In this document: positions 11,191-22,137 of the stretch, in pieces
Layout of the letters: every line of letters begins with the position of its first letter
Position numbering within the stretch: position 1 is the first letter of the stretch
Source of the DNA: Grifola frondosa
Lineage: Eukaryota; Basidiomycota; Agaricomycetes; Polyporales; Grifolaceae
NCBI GenBank assembly: GCA_001683735.1
Contig: LUGG01000006.1
Location: forward strand, 1,612,001-1,676,000
Length of the DNA stretch: 64,000 bases
Reading direction: 5' to 3'
Notes under the pieces: generated by a model
The model's database searches: none
What the model saw: only the letters and a program-made list of their open reading frames with translations
Told to the model about the DNA's origin: nothing
Made by a program: the position numbers and the translations under genes

Positions 11191-12173
11191 ATGAACAGGT
11201 TGACAGCTGAAGAACACGCACGAGCAGCGGCAGCTGATGCGCACGCTGCTGCTATAGAAAGAATATATCTTGTGAGTCCAGCACTAGTTGTGTACCGTTA
11301 TGGCTTGCTCAAGCATTTTGATCGTGGCATATCCTTCTGATATTGCTAGACGCCGCCCCCGGATTCCAGATACGTGAAACTCCTCAGTGATGTCAACCTT
11401 CGTGAAGGTTTCAAGTGTGGAATGCATGTCGTTTTGGAGAATCGGTGGCCAAGTCATCGAACTCCAAACAGTATTCAAGATGTGTGTATCTTCAGCTTCA
11501 CAAATCCTGCTATGCATTGCTTGTTCTCACTGTTGTTTGATGTGCAGCGCGAGCTGGGACCTGCCGATTGGATGTACAAAATCAAGCGTTACGACATCAT
11601 TGGACCCAAGTATCGCATGGTTCAGTCGCCACAATCTGGCCGCGAAGTGATTCCAGCCAGTAGCCTTTCCTTGGACAACCCAGGACGCCTGAGGATGCAA
11701 ACAAAGCCCCTGCTTCAGGACGCTGATTCGGGTGTTCGGGTGTGTAATATTCCAATTTTTAAGAGTACGCGAGCTGATTCATGGTATGTAGGTATTCTTA
11801 TTGAAGGAAGCGAGGTGGACCGGTAGGGGGGCATCACTATTACAGTTCCGCGAGGTGCCACCGGTGAAATTATCTCGAGAGCTTCTAGAGTGCGTTATTG
11901 CCGTGGTCGACCAATGCATTCGAATCCGGAATTCCTGTGCTGATACGAAACTTCTAGGTTGGGAGCGAAACTGGATCACGCACTAATCTTGCATTCCATG
12001 TGCGCTTCTGGAAGAAATTCCTTGTGGTCGACTTCAAATCGTATGATACGTATATCGAATGGGCAAACCTGATTCCGTTGCCTCAAGGCGAGCAGCCGAA
12101 CATTCCAACTGTTCCGGGCGAATGTTGGGCCACGGACTACCCGGCGCCTTCACAAGTCTTGCTGCCTGCCTGA
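11191..12173 (+). CDS. Orphan partner gene of the duplicated kinase unit
   Basis: I do not recognise the family. Five phase-0 exons (11191-11271, 11350-11481, 11548-11739, 11827-11889, 11958-12173) give 227 residues with no stop. The N-terminus is Ala-rich and helical (E-E-H-A-R-A-A-A-A-D-A-H-A-A-A), then a mixed segment with several Trp residues, a short beta-like Gly/Thr segment (GGITITVPRGATGE) and a Pro-rich end. The acceptor of the fourth exon is the AG of CGGTAGGGG at 11825; reading straight through would meet TAG there, so this splice decides whether the gene is intact. The short Gly/Thr segment and last exon are also recognisable in the damaged first unit, which supports the exon choice. 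No signal peptide or membrane helix. Its constant place behind the kinase-like gene hints at a joint role, which is inference. Confidence 0.65.
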
Positions 12174-12582
12174 TGGTAGAAGCTCGCTGCGTAGTTTCGT
12201 GGCGCTGTCAAGTTATCTATCATCGACTCCGACGCTGTGGTGTTGTCCCAGATATGTGTCCAGTCTATCATGTTAAGTTTCCGGATGATTAGTACTGCAG
12301 AATTTCTTTGTCGAATTATCCGGCACCCCGTGTCCAGAATGCATTTGTTGTATCAGTCAAAATATCAGACGAATTAACTCTCTCCTATGCTTGCGTTACC
12401 GATCTTCAACTTTGAACTCCGCGGCGCTCGCCAGGAGAGTGGCGTATGGCGGCATGTTGTCCAGTTACGTGCAGCTCGTGCAGGCTGCCACTTCATACGT
12501 CCCCGCAGCAGCTATAGGCTCTTGCACTAATCCATCATCGACTGATCACAAGCTTCAGCAAGACGCCCACATGTTATACACC
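12174..12582. other. Intergenic, upstream of the GRDP-like gene
   Basis: The first 110 bp belong to the duplicated unit. From 12391 the frame of the next gene is already open without a stop, and an in-frame ATG at 12454 is an alternative start. Confidence 0.4.
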
Positions 12583-15261
12583 ATGAATGAGATAAAAGAC
12601 TTATCTCCAAGTGCTCTCTCCCGCTACGATAACGAGATAATGGTAGCCCAACACAAGTCACCTCCGTCATACTCTACCGAGTTCGACATCTCTACCCCAC
12701 CGCCCGCATATAATGCGCCCGTCGCATACAAGATTGGTTCATCCACCCTATCGTCGCCGCTGGTCGACGTTCATCAGCTGAAGGCGCATCTGAGCCTGCT
12801 TCGTGCATTCCGCGCTCTCAGGATAGCCATAGAGGCTGGCGAGGGTGTGCATTTACCAGAACTGGTGATACCATTGGATGGCGCACACAGGTGGGCATGG
12901 TTTGTAGGTCTAGCGGTGGATCGGTGAGTGATACACTCCATGACGGTTTGTATGGTTACTAACACATTATCTGTAGCTTTCAGGCATGGGTATCCACAGT
13001 TCAGGTCACGACGCTTAACGACTGGATCAGAAACGAACTCCCTCCGTTAGATGTGCTAATGGTATGGCATGCGTACATGCTGAATCCTGGGTATGCTTGA
13101 CAGGATTCGAAAACCAATGGCACGTACTCAGAGCGCGACACCTTAGATGGTATGCCGAAGATTGCGAAAGACTTCCCGTGATGAGATCTTTGCACAGGTT
13201 GAATGACAGATTCGTGTATGCGATAGTGCGCTTCACGTTTTGCTGGTTGCTTTTCTGTTGGATAATATCATTGACAGATAGAAATGGGTGACATATCCCA
13301 ATATCGACCATCTACCGAGCGTCAGAAATCTTGGTTCACGCAAACAGGCACTCCATTTGACCCATTTGAGGCCGCAGCTCAAATGACATACCGCCATGTT
13401 CAATGCCCGAGTTGCGAGTCCAAGTTCCTCGTCGGTATGCTTGACTTCCAATGATAGTGGCGCAGAGACAGTTGGTTTATGCCCCAGTTTTTCTTAGAGT
13501 ACCTCAACGAGACAGCAAGCGGTTATGCCCAATCCAAGTTTTCTGCGGTCTGCGAAGGTTGCAAGTTCGAGATCACGAAGCAGAATTTGGGACTGGCGAA
13601 GTTCGTCGCTGATCTCGTGAAAGATCCGGCAGACCCTCAGGATAAATCTCAATATGGATTCGGGGTATATCTTGCGTACGACGTTCCATCGTCTTCGATC
13701 AATTCACGTTCAATGACGATTCTATCAGGGGCACTTTGCACACGCAAACTGATGCAACAGATACTGGCCGTGCTGAGAGGATCAAGGACACTGCGCTCAA
13801 GGCTGTATCCTTCAAGAACTCGTCACCGCAGGTAAATGCGAGGTCATGATAATATTCCATCAGTTCACCGGCTGAAGCCTGTTGATAGATCTCACGGCGT
13901 ATCTGGGAGCAAGAGTTAAAGTCGAAGATGGAATATTCCTTGCTCAACGCTTATGCGACAGCGTCGATTGTGTTTCAAGCTGGCGGCGGTCGAACGTTGG
14001 TGCATTCCGCAATTTTTGATCTATTGTTGACATTGTGATACTTGCGCGCAGGGTCAAGAGGATCATGGGTGCCTACGTCGATGACAGGCCGTTCTCAATC
14101 GATTTAGTGGGCGCAGTAAGTGATATCGTTCTCAAGGGTAGCCTTGCAATTGAGGCCCTTATCAGGTAGTTCGCCAAGGCTCGTTCGTAGACAAGATGCA
14201 CAATTTCGGATGGACTGAACCGGGGTACTTCGATGACAAGAGCGACGAATTAGTACTCGTCCATTCGATCGCTCGGTACCATGCGTATGTATCTACCCGC
14301 AGATATATTGCCACCCATATGCACTTACGCTGCGTAGGTTCTTGGACTTGATGTCTTCGTCGCCGACTTCTTTCTTTGTACCTACACTGGATATCGACCT
14401 TGCGTGGCACTCACACCAGCTCATGGGTGGCCAGTATGCAGCCGATTGCATGAAGTATATCAAACGCTTTATCGATCAGTAAGTGATCGGTCATCCGTGG
14501 TCAGCATCGGGCTCACTGGACCCGCAATAGCGATGACAACGTCGAAGAGAATTATCTTGCTACTGCCTTCGATGTGACTTGTCGTGCCTGGCGGGTGAGG
14601 AGCAGTCATATATCCGCTCATTCCACCCTAACCAAACCACTTCAGCAAAGGTTTAGAGTGCCGTACATGCACTGTGGCTGCCCGCTGCCTGGGAACACGA
14701 TCGGCCAGCGCCTGAGCAAGCTATCCCAGATAATAACCAGCAATACGCCTGCCACTTCCACCGCGCTTCTCCCCGCACACCGCTCGGACGCGCTCTCTGC
14801 AACGCACTCCAACGACCACAACGCGGTGCTCGTGAGCGCTGTGGAGAATCGCGCTGGTGCGGCTGAAGGGCAGTGCCTGGAGCGTATCGAGAAGGTCGCG
14901 AAACCGAGCCAGCGGGATGAAAAGACCCTGCAGAAAGGCGCCATAGACGAGGCGACCGATCGCCGCGGCAACGGGCACGATCGGGCGTTCTTGGTGCCCG
15001 TGCCATTCTACTACTCTCCTGCTGGGGGTGACTATGACACCGCCTCGGCCGGGCGAGTGCGCAGTCGTAAGTGTTGTTGGTCGAGTTGCTACGGTGGATT
15101 ATGCGAGCTGATGGCGTTTAACATAGGGCACAGACACCCTTGGGAGTGCGGGTTGTGGATCCGGAGGATGTGGAGGCGGATGTGGCGGTGGAGGGTGCGG
15201 CGGAGGGGGTGGATGTGGAGGAGGTGGATGTGGCGGCGGCGGAGGGATTGGCGGGTGTTAG
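12583..15261 (+). CDS. Glycine-rich domain-containing protein (GRDP / DUF1399-like)
   Basis: Multi-exon gene. I prefer the ATG at 12583 (context CACCATGA); 12454 and 12571 are in-frame alternatives. Exons read by frame and splice sites: 12583-12923, 12977-13090, 13147-13213, 13278-13434, 13468-about 13689, about 13736-13831, then further exons to 15261. The first half has the family pattern of a WH(A)-type motif: PLDGAHRWAWFVGLAVDRF, then LDVLMVWHAYMLNP with WYAED. The second half has another copy, LDIDLAWHSHQLM followed by FIDHDDNVEE and a CRAW motif, then VPYMHCGCPLPG. The last exon encodes a Gly/Cys tail of repeated CGGGG units (15150-15258). To reach that frame the previous exon must end at about 15054 (GGGCGA before GTGCGC). 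Family known from plants and fungi; biochemical role is not established. No lesion seen. Confidence 0.8.
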
Positions 15262-15663
15262 GTGGGGTTACTGGTCTCCGCTTATACCTTCACATAGGCA
15301 TATGAATCATTGCCTACATTGTACGATTTTATGTTCATCCCACCTCATCTAGCACCCTCGATATACTGCGCACTACACGTTTAAGCCAAACCCATACAAC
15401 CATGCTCATCGTTTGCTATCAAGGTCATATAATAAGGCAAATTGCATAAAACGACAACGAGCATGAATCTGTGCAGCATTCACTTCAAGTTTCGGCTCGA
15501 GCTTCTTCGCCTTCTCACATACACTCTACTCGGCTCAGCTCAGGAAGCTTCCCACTAGTATATATCGTAACATCCACGGGACTAACTATTTCGCGGCACA
15601 TTTGCATAATCCACGCTTCTATTAGTCTCGGAACCAGCCGTTCTACCCTATCGGACCCGCAAT
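15262..15663. other. Intergenic, no gene seen
   Basis: AT-richer than its neighbours. It lies between the GRDP-like gene and the left arm of the transposon nest. Nothing supportable. Confidence 0.4.
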
Positions 15664-15739
15664 CGGAGAGCGAAAAACATCAGCACGGGTCCGGGGTAGA
15701 ACGTCTGGTGAATTTGGTATAGAGGGGGGGGTTGTCACA
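15664..15739 (+). repeat. Left arm of a long inverted repeat (outer element)
   Basis: This 76-bp stretch reads CGGAGAGCGAAAAAC at its outer end and CTGGTGAATTTGGTATAGAG plus a G8 run at its inner end. The reverse complement of 22060-22137 matches both blocks, with a diverged middle. The two arms enclose 6.4 kb that contains a copia element and a MITE. They are probably the terminal or subterminal inverted repeats of an older DNA transposon of about 0.7 kb, once the nested insertions are removed. Confidence 0.65.
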
Positions 15740-16053
15740 TTCACGTGCTCTTTGACGCGTCTGACGCGAGTGTTTACGCGCTGCAATCTCAGGTTTCCGC
15801 TGTGTTCCCGCCCCTTCTGGTCTATATATCTCATCAAAATTAGCACTCCTACGACACTCTGCAAATCCCCTTTCTTCTCTGGCACAACTGTTTATACTTC
15901 TGTGAACCTCTTCTTGCTTTAAGTTAGCATTCAATTCTGGGCTGTTTCTCGAGTAAGTTATATTTATTCTTGCAACCTCTGCACTCCAAGTCAGCAGGGA
16001 TAATGTGCATGCCATCGGGGTCAAGATTGAGGAAGTCGATGAATGAGTGGGAG

Positions 16054-16280
16054 TGTTGTGGCTAGAGACCGTGACTGTGACTTGGACACGTGACCGTGAC
16101 AACGGACTCTTGACGCGTCGTATTGTACTTGTAACACCTCAGTCGAGTACCACGAGACTGAGGTGAGTAGCCTATAGCCTAGATAGTATTGGACTCATCG
16201 TAGCATAGGCCCTGACTTTAACAGGTAGATTACATCAATATAAAGTCGAGTACCACGAGACTGAGGCCCTGACTTTAACA
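16054..16280 (+). repeat. 5' LTR of the copia element
   Basis: Starts TGTTGTGGCTAGAG and ends GACTTTAACA. Inside it are a hairpin CCTCAGTC...GACTGAGG (about 16137-16163) and two copies of GGCCCTGACTTTAACAGG (about 16209 and 16264, the second running past the LTR end). The short stretch GTCGAGTACCACGAGACTGA also occurs twice. Confidence 0.95.
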
Positions 16281-16291
16281 GGTTATGAGCC
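16281..16291 (+). promoter_or_regulatory. Primer binding site, half-tRNA initiator Met type
   Basis: GGTTATGAGCC directly follows the 5' LTR. It is complementary to the anticodon stem-loop of initiator tRNA-Met (GGCTCATAACC, containing the CAU anticodon) and not to the tRNA 3' end. Drosophila copia and some fungal copia elements are known to prime from such an internal cut. Confidence 0.75.
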
Positions 16292-16468
16292 ATTAGGTAC
16301 TGCAGTGTCCTCGAACACCTCGAACACTCGACTGCATATACCAATGAGCCCGAAACTCGTTATACCACCCGTGCGACTGGACCATCGCCCATACCCATTT
16401 TTAAGTCGACAGACTGAAACCTGCCGCATATACCCACTTTTTCCCCACATATACCCACACTCACGATC

Positions 16469-17196
16469 ATGACTTCACACGAAGTCAAGATTCCCACCTT
16501 CCCAGAGTCCCAGCAGCTCGACCGAACAAACTGTTGACTGGAAGGACTGCGTCGAAACGGTGTGTCGGGTACGCAAATCATTCACTCATCTTGACGGCTC
16601 CACTCCGCGCCACCCATTGTGAACGTGAACGGAACCCCGATCCTACGAGCGTCGCCGCCACCAATTCCTGGATGACGAAGACGAGATCTGCAAGGCGATC
16701 ATGCGTCTTAATATCAAGAACTTTCGCAGTTCCGGCATAATTGCTGCGGGAAGACTGCCGCAGAGATCTGGCAGCAACTTAAAGACAAACACGAACGCAA
16801 GGGCACCGTGTCACTCATGAACGCAGTGGATCATGTCCGCGCTCTCAAATACACCAGTGGCGTGGACCTCAGCACACACTTCGAAGAGATGTATGCACGT
16901 CGAAGCACTGCAACGGAGCTAGGCGCCACAATCGACGACGCTCAATTCGCTGTCATGTTATGCCGTTCAATGCCTACGTCCATGAGGTCGATCACTGTCC
17001 CTCTCCTCAGCTCAAACGACACAGACCACGTCATCGAGACGATCATGACGTGCATTGAGGAGACATTCTCGCAGCCGGGAAATCACTCAATCCCGTTCGA
17101 GGCGTCCCGGAGCAAGCCTTCATAGCGAACGCGACACAGGACCAATGCCCCGTTTGCACGTGGTGCCAATTCAAAGGCCACACCCGCGACCAATGC
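16469..17196 (+). pseudogene. Copia gag region, frameshifted
   Basis: Begins MTSHEVKIPTFPE at 16469 and meets TGA at 16535-16537. The continuation (W-K-D-C-V-E-T, then the long segment from 16808 with the core of a copia capsid, VSLMNAVDHVRALKYTSGVD) lies in other frames, so at least three single-base changes are needed. A CCHC zinc knuckle, CTWCQFKGHTRDQC (C-x2-C-x4-H-x4-C), is at 17155-17196 in the frame that continues into pol; it would bind the packaged RNA. Confidence 0.85.
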
Positions 17197-20100
17197 TATG
17201 TACAGGGAGGCGGATGTGCCGGTCAGCACCCGGCGCATTGGAAAGTCATACCGAAGGGTCGACGGGGGTCTCCGGCTGAGCTCGCTATGCGTGCTCAACC
17301 ATCTGCGAATGTCGCTACAGGGACGACATCCGAGACTACGGCCGCCGCGAAAGCAGCGAACACTGTCAACCACCAGGCGCACTTGATGCAGCACCATGAG
17401 GACCCCAAACCCGTGAACGACCCATACAATTATCATATTTTCCTCGTGAATGCAATCGTCCCACCTGGCTATGCGACCACCTCAAAGAAGGGCTGGACGG
17501 CATTGGCAGACTCAGGCGCCACCCACCATTACTTCACGGATCGCGCGCACTTCACGGACTACGTGGAGATTGAGCCGCGCACAGGCAATGCAGCGCGCAT
17601 GGGTTCTACATTCGTCATAGTTGGCTTGGGTACAGTACATGCCCAGGTGGAGATCAACGGCAAGAAACACGTCATCACGTTCTGTGATGCTGTTCATACA
17701 CCCGACCTAGCGGCGAACCTGATTTCCCTAGCCAGAATTGACCGCAGCGGGCACCACATGACCATCGGCAAGGGCGTACTCACCATCCTTGACAAGACAT
17801 CACGAGATCCCGTGTTCAAGGGGCACCTTCTTACTACCGATCTCTACGAGGTCGCGCTCGCACCGATTACATCGGCGCAAGTTCCCCACATCGACATCAT
17901 GTATGATCCACGCGCTCTTGTGGCGACCGACCCCCGCGCACTAGCAGCGAAGAGCTCGTCTGCAGCTGTGAACCTCGCAACCTGGCATCGCCGTCTCGGG
18001 CATGTAAGCGACCGCACCATCAAATGCATGCATGCGCAGGGTCTCGTTAATGGCCTCATGATCAAGGGAACCCTGGAGACGCCTGGCAAATGTGAGGACT
18101 GCATCCGGGGTAAACAAACACGTGAACCTTTCTATCCAGCAGAGATCGAAACCGAGCCGGGTGAACGCATCTATGTCGACCTAATGGGGCGATTCCAGGT
18201 CCCCAGCCTCGGAGGTGCTGAATACGCCCTCACCTGCAACGATGGTGGCACTTCATATGCCGTCACATACCCTATCGCTTCCAAAGCAGCTGACATTACC
18301 TCGCATGTTTTCACAACTATAGAGTCATGCTGAAGACCCAAACCGGACGTGACATTCGCCGAGTACGTTACGATAATGGGAAGAAATTCGTGAACGCCAA
18401 ATGGAACGAATACTTCGCTCAACACGGTATTATTGCCGAACCCACTACCCCGTACACTCCTGAGCAGAACGGTGTCGCTGAGCGCGGCCACCGCACCATT
18501 GGCGACCACACCCGCGCCATGCTCTACGACGCCAACGTTCCCAATTTCCTGTGGGCCGAGGTGATGATGTGCTGGACGTACATCCAGAATGTCACATCCT
18601 CAGCGTGGCAGGACGGCCGCATGCCTTACGAGCGCTGGAACGGCCATAAGCCAAACGTATCTCACCTACGAGCTTTCGGCAGCATTGCGTACGCAAAGAT
18701 ACCGGACGCGACGAGAAAGAAACTCGACCCCAAGTCTGTACGCTGCGTTATGGTGGGGTACACGGAAGACGCCAGCTACCGTCTATGGGACCCAACCGAT
18801 GGACCATCCGGTCGCGTGTTTCGGGCATGCGACGTGGTCTTTGAGGAGGGCCCTGGACATCGGACGCTGACTCCCGAGGGGGAGTTGACGTTCGACGTTA
18901 GCGCTAACCTACCACAGACGGCCACCGTCAACCCGGTGCCTCTACCACCCGCCCAGCCTCCTATCCCACTGCCTATCCCACCTCTGGAGGCCCGCATCGA
19001 AGAAGTCCCCGAGGCCGAAATGCAACCCATACCGCAAGCTGCGCCGGCAGGTCCTCGACGGTCGCCACGCACACACAAGTCCAGCTGCGCGCTCCAACAA
19101 TCCGTCGACGCCCAACAACATGAGAGAGAGGCCGCTCTCGGTGGGGCGGCATGGGCAAACGACCACATTGCCATGCATGCAGACAAGGGGGAGCACCTGA
19201 GGATGCTACCGCAGGAGCAGGCATCCGCCTACGTTGCGATGCTCGCGCAAGACAACGACACCATCCCCACGACCCCCACGTTTAGCGGGGGGAGGCACCT
19301 ACCATGTACAAGCAAGCAATGAAGGACAAGCGCATATGGGCTCCGGCGATGGCGAAGGAGATAGACGGGTTGATGAAGATTGGCGCATGGGAGCTCGTAC
19401 CCCGGACGGCAGGCATGAACGTAGTCAGATGTAGGTGGGCATATGCGCAGAAGCACGACGATAAGGGGGAGTGGAAGCCGAAGGCACGCCTCGTCGCAAA
19501 GGGTTTCCACCAAATTCCGGGCGTGGACTTCTTTGAAACACATGCATCCGTGGTGCATTTTGAATCTCTCCGTACAGTCTTGGCTGCTGCTACTTCCCTG
19601 AACATGTCCATGGGGCAAGACGATATTGAGAAAGCCTACTTAAACGCAGTCCCCTCGGAGACCATCTTCATGGAACAACCCCCTGGTTTTGAATCCGCCG
19701 AGCATCCCGATTATGTATGTCAACTCCAACACTCGCTCTATGGACTAATGCAGGCAGGGAACGATTGGTGGAAAGACCTCGACAGCACATACGACGAACT
19801 CGGATTCGAACGCTCCAGAGCAGACGAGTGCGTACGGGCGCGCTTCGACGAGCACAGGCTTTCCATCACCGCAACTTATACCGATGATATCACATCTGCT
19901 GCTACCTCCGACGACGGACTTGCCGTCACCAGGCGCGATATCGGGTGTCGCTACCACCTCAGCGGAGGGGGAGAACTCAAGTTCATGCTCGGTGTCGCGG
20001 TCGAGCGGGACAAGACTGCCGGTGCCATGAGGCTCACCCAGCGGGGATACGCCGAACGCGTCTTGAAGCGATTCAACATGTATGACGCCAACCCAGTTAT

Positions 20101-20857
20101 GACACCACTCGAGCCGGGTGAAAAGCTCTCAAAGACCACTGAGCCAACGACACCCGAGGAAGCCTTGGAGATGGCGACCATCCTGTACTGCGAGGCACTC
20201 GGCGCCATCATGTATCTCAACGTCGCCACTCGCCCAGACCTCTCGTACCCCGTCCAAATACTCAGCCGACACATGAGTAATCCCGGCATCACACACTGGT
20301 GAGCACTGAAGAGAGTCCTGCATTATATCAAGGGAACCCTCGACTACGGAATTGTATTCTACGGAGCGCCCAATCCGCGATCATCATTGCAGCCAGTCGT
20401 TTACTTGGACTCATCTCATGGCGATTGCATTGACACAGGACAGTCTACTCATGGGCACATTGCGGTGCTAGCGGGCGGGCCCGTTTCCTGGAGCTCGCAC
20501 CGACAAGACGTAGTCGCACTGTCAACAACAGAAGCAGAATATATAGCGGCTACACACGCTGGCCAAACCGCGCTCTGGCTCACGAAATTCATGGAGGACA
20601 TATTCCTGCCCATCAAGCCCCCCGTCACACTGTGCATGGACAGCACTGGAGGTGAAAGCTTGGCGAAACGGTCGATGAACTTCTCGCGCGTCAGGCACTT
20701 GCATGTCCGGTATCACTGGCTCCGGGACGCTATGCGGATGAAGGAATTGGAGATCGTACACATCCCCGGGTCGGAGAACCCGGCGGATATTTTCACGAAG
20801 GCGCTTGGGCCACAGGTTTTGAAGAAACACTTGGTCTTCTTGGGTCTCGCGGTCTAG
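17197..20857 (+). pseudogene. Copia pol region: protease, integrase, RT, RNase H
   Basis: The protease has the D-S-G-A active site at about 17509 (LADSGATHHYF). The integrase shows the zinc domain H...H...C...C (WHRRLGHV, CEDCIRGK; about 17980-18110) and then the catalytic core with IYVDLMG, RYDNG and PEQNGVAERG. The reverse transcriptase runs from 19304 with the Y-T-D-D motif at about 19877. RNase H at 20390-20800 has VVYLDSS, STTEAEY and C-M-D-S. Breaks: a frame change inside the integrase at about 18320, another between integrase and RT at about 19290, and an in-frame TGA at 20300-20302 between RT and RNase H. A single polyprotein would be expected in an active copy. Confidence 0.9.
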
Positions 20858-20863
20858 GGGAAG
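20854..20863 (+). promoter_or_regulatory. Polypurine tract of the copia element
   Basis: TAGGGGAAG lies directly before the 3' LTR and just after the pol stop codon, the expected place for plus-strand priming. Confidence 0.6.
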
Positions 20864-21091
20864 TGTTGTGGCTAGAGACCGCGACTGTGACTTGGACACG
20901 TGACCATGACAATGGACTCTTGATGCGTCGTATTGTACTTGTAACACCTCAGTCGAGTACCACGAGACTGAGGTGAGTAGCCTATAGCCTAGATAGTATT
21001 TGGACTCATCGTAGCGTAGGCCCTGACTTTAACAGGTAGATTACATCAATATAAAGTCGAGTACCACGAGACTGAGGCCCTGACTTTAACA
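20864..21091 (+). repeat. 3' LTR of the copia element
   Basis: Same sequence as 16054-16280 apart from T/C, G/A, two C/T and A/G changes and one extra T. It starts two bases after the end of the purine tract core and ends with ACA, followed by the GGGAG duplication. Confidence 0.95.
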
Positions 21092-21230
21092 GGGAGTTCC
21101 GCAAAGGTCGTGCGCGCTGCATTTGCCGGCGGCGCTGTGCCGCTGTGAGCAGTAAAGGCAGGCGGGAGACATACAGTGCTGAAGCGATCCAGGATGCGAA
21201 AACTGGCGTGGGAGTGCTTCGGGCATGCTA

Positions 21231-21942
21231 CAGTTGCGGACAATCAAACTCAACCAATTTAGTATAGGCTGAGCGAGAATTTCTGGCAGAAAACTAACAT
21301 CAGGAGTGGATTTAGCACGTCTGAAAACCCCCAAAAAACCACCTCCGAAGTTTTTCCCATGACATTTTGGGTTGGCCAAAATTTTTTGCCATTTCTATGG
21401 CATAGTAAGCCCTTAAGCGCCTTTAGGCGCTCAAAATTTTGTCTTGCAAGAGCTGGCAAGACCCAATTGAATTTGAAAACTAAAGTTCGGGTTTGGTTTT
21501 CAACAAATATCTCGAGACCCAGACCATTTTGACCTTATTTCATTCACACTTGCCAATTTGTGATTCCGTGGGTGCCGACTCGGGCCCCGCCGCTCAGAAG
21601 CGCCGTATAATGTAATCCAATTACATCAGAAAATGTGACATTTAAACATTAAATTGTGGCAATTTCATTGGATAAAATTTTATGATCACCCCAGATTCGG
21701 ACTCAGCTCCACGAAAGGAGTCGATTGGCATATTTTTCGAGATTTTTGCGAATTGTTTAAGGGTTCGGCCAAATTTTTTTACTCCTCCAACTAAAAATCA
21801 ATGAAAACGAAAAATCGGCTCGTTGAATCTCATTCACTAGACCCCAAAGATGCTGTTTCTAGTGTTTGCAATGACTTGGGATTTCCCAGCGGAGTCACAA
21901 AATTCGGTCTTAAAATTAGTCGAGTTTGCTTGTCCGCAACTG
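21231..21942 (+). mobile_element. 712-bp MITE with TA target duplication
   Basis: The left end CAGTTGCGGACAATCAAACT and right end (reverse complement CAGTTGCGGACAAGCAAACT) form about 30-bp inverted repeats. Both ends are flanked by TA (21229-21230 and 21943-21944), as for Tc1/mariner-type transposition. There is no reading frame of note inside; the interior is AT-rich with A/T runs. It sits 135 bp downstream of the copia element and inside the outer inverted repeat. Confidence 0.8.
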
Positions 21943-22059
21943 TAGTATACTAATATATTTTTTTCTATGTGTTTTAAGCCGACTTTTGCCACGAGGAATG
22001 GAGGAAACATGCACTATGTTGAGGAAGATAATGCGTGCTTGACGCGACAAGTCACAAGT

Positions 22060-22137
22060 GTGATGAACCCCCCCCCCTCTATACCAAATTCACCAGATGG
22101 TATAGGGTGTGTCCATGCTGCTGTTTTTCGCTCTCCG
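22060..22137 (-). repeat. Right arm of the long inverted repeat (outer element)
   Basis: Inverted partner of 15664-15739. It reads C(11) CTCTATACCAAATTCACCAG from the inner side and GTTTTTCGCTCTCCG at the outer end. A variant of the block ACACCCTATACC..TCTGGT occurs again at 22181-22200. Confidence 0.65.

Larger units (their letters stand above)
5830..12280 (+). repeat. Tandem duplication of a kinase plus partner gene unit
   Basis: Two diverged copies of one unit lie head to tail: about 5830-8660 and about 8922-12280. Each has the kinase-like gene with the same seven exons (42, 261, 200, 76, 39, 309/310 and 345 bp), then matching non-coding stretches (for example GGACTGGGCT at 7550 and 10628, and TACTGATACCTG at 7912 and 10956), then the last exon of a second gene (8357-8569 and 11958-12173) and a matching tail (GTGTTGTCCCAGATAT). 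Coding exons are clearly more similar than introns. The first unit has lost the 5' exons of the partner gene and has a frameshift in the kinase gene. Confidence 0.85.
16049..21096 (+). mobile_element. Full-length Ty1/copia LTR retrotransposon, defective
   Basis: LTRs of 227 and 228 bp, each beginning TG and ending CA, are flanked by the 5-bp target duplication GGGAG (16049-16053 and 21092-21096). The order gag zinc knuckle, protease, integrase, reverse transcriptase, RNase H is the Ty1/copia order. The two LTRs differ by five transitions and one inserted T, about 2%, so the insertion is fairly recent. Even so the coding part has several frame changes and a stop, so this copy cannot make a full polyprotein as written. 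It is inserted inside an older inverted-repeat element. Confidence 0.95.

Noticed and set aside
11374..11826. Partner gene ending at TAG 11824-11826
   Set aside because: An intron from 11740 to 11826 uses that AG as acceptor and joins the exon conserved in the first unit, which gives a longer intact protein.
14642..15006. Minus-strand frames under the GRDP-like gene
   Set aside because: Arg/Ser/Ala-rich shadows of the plus-strand exons with no features of their own.
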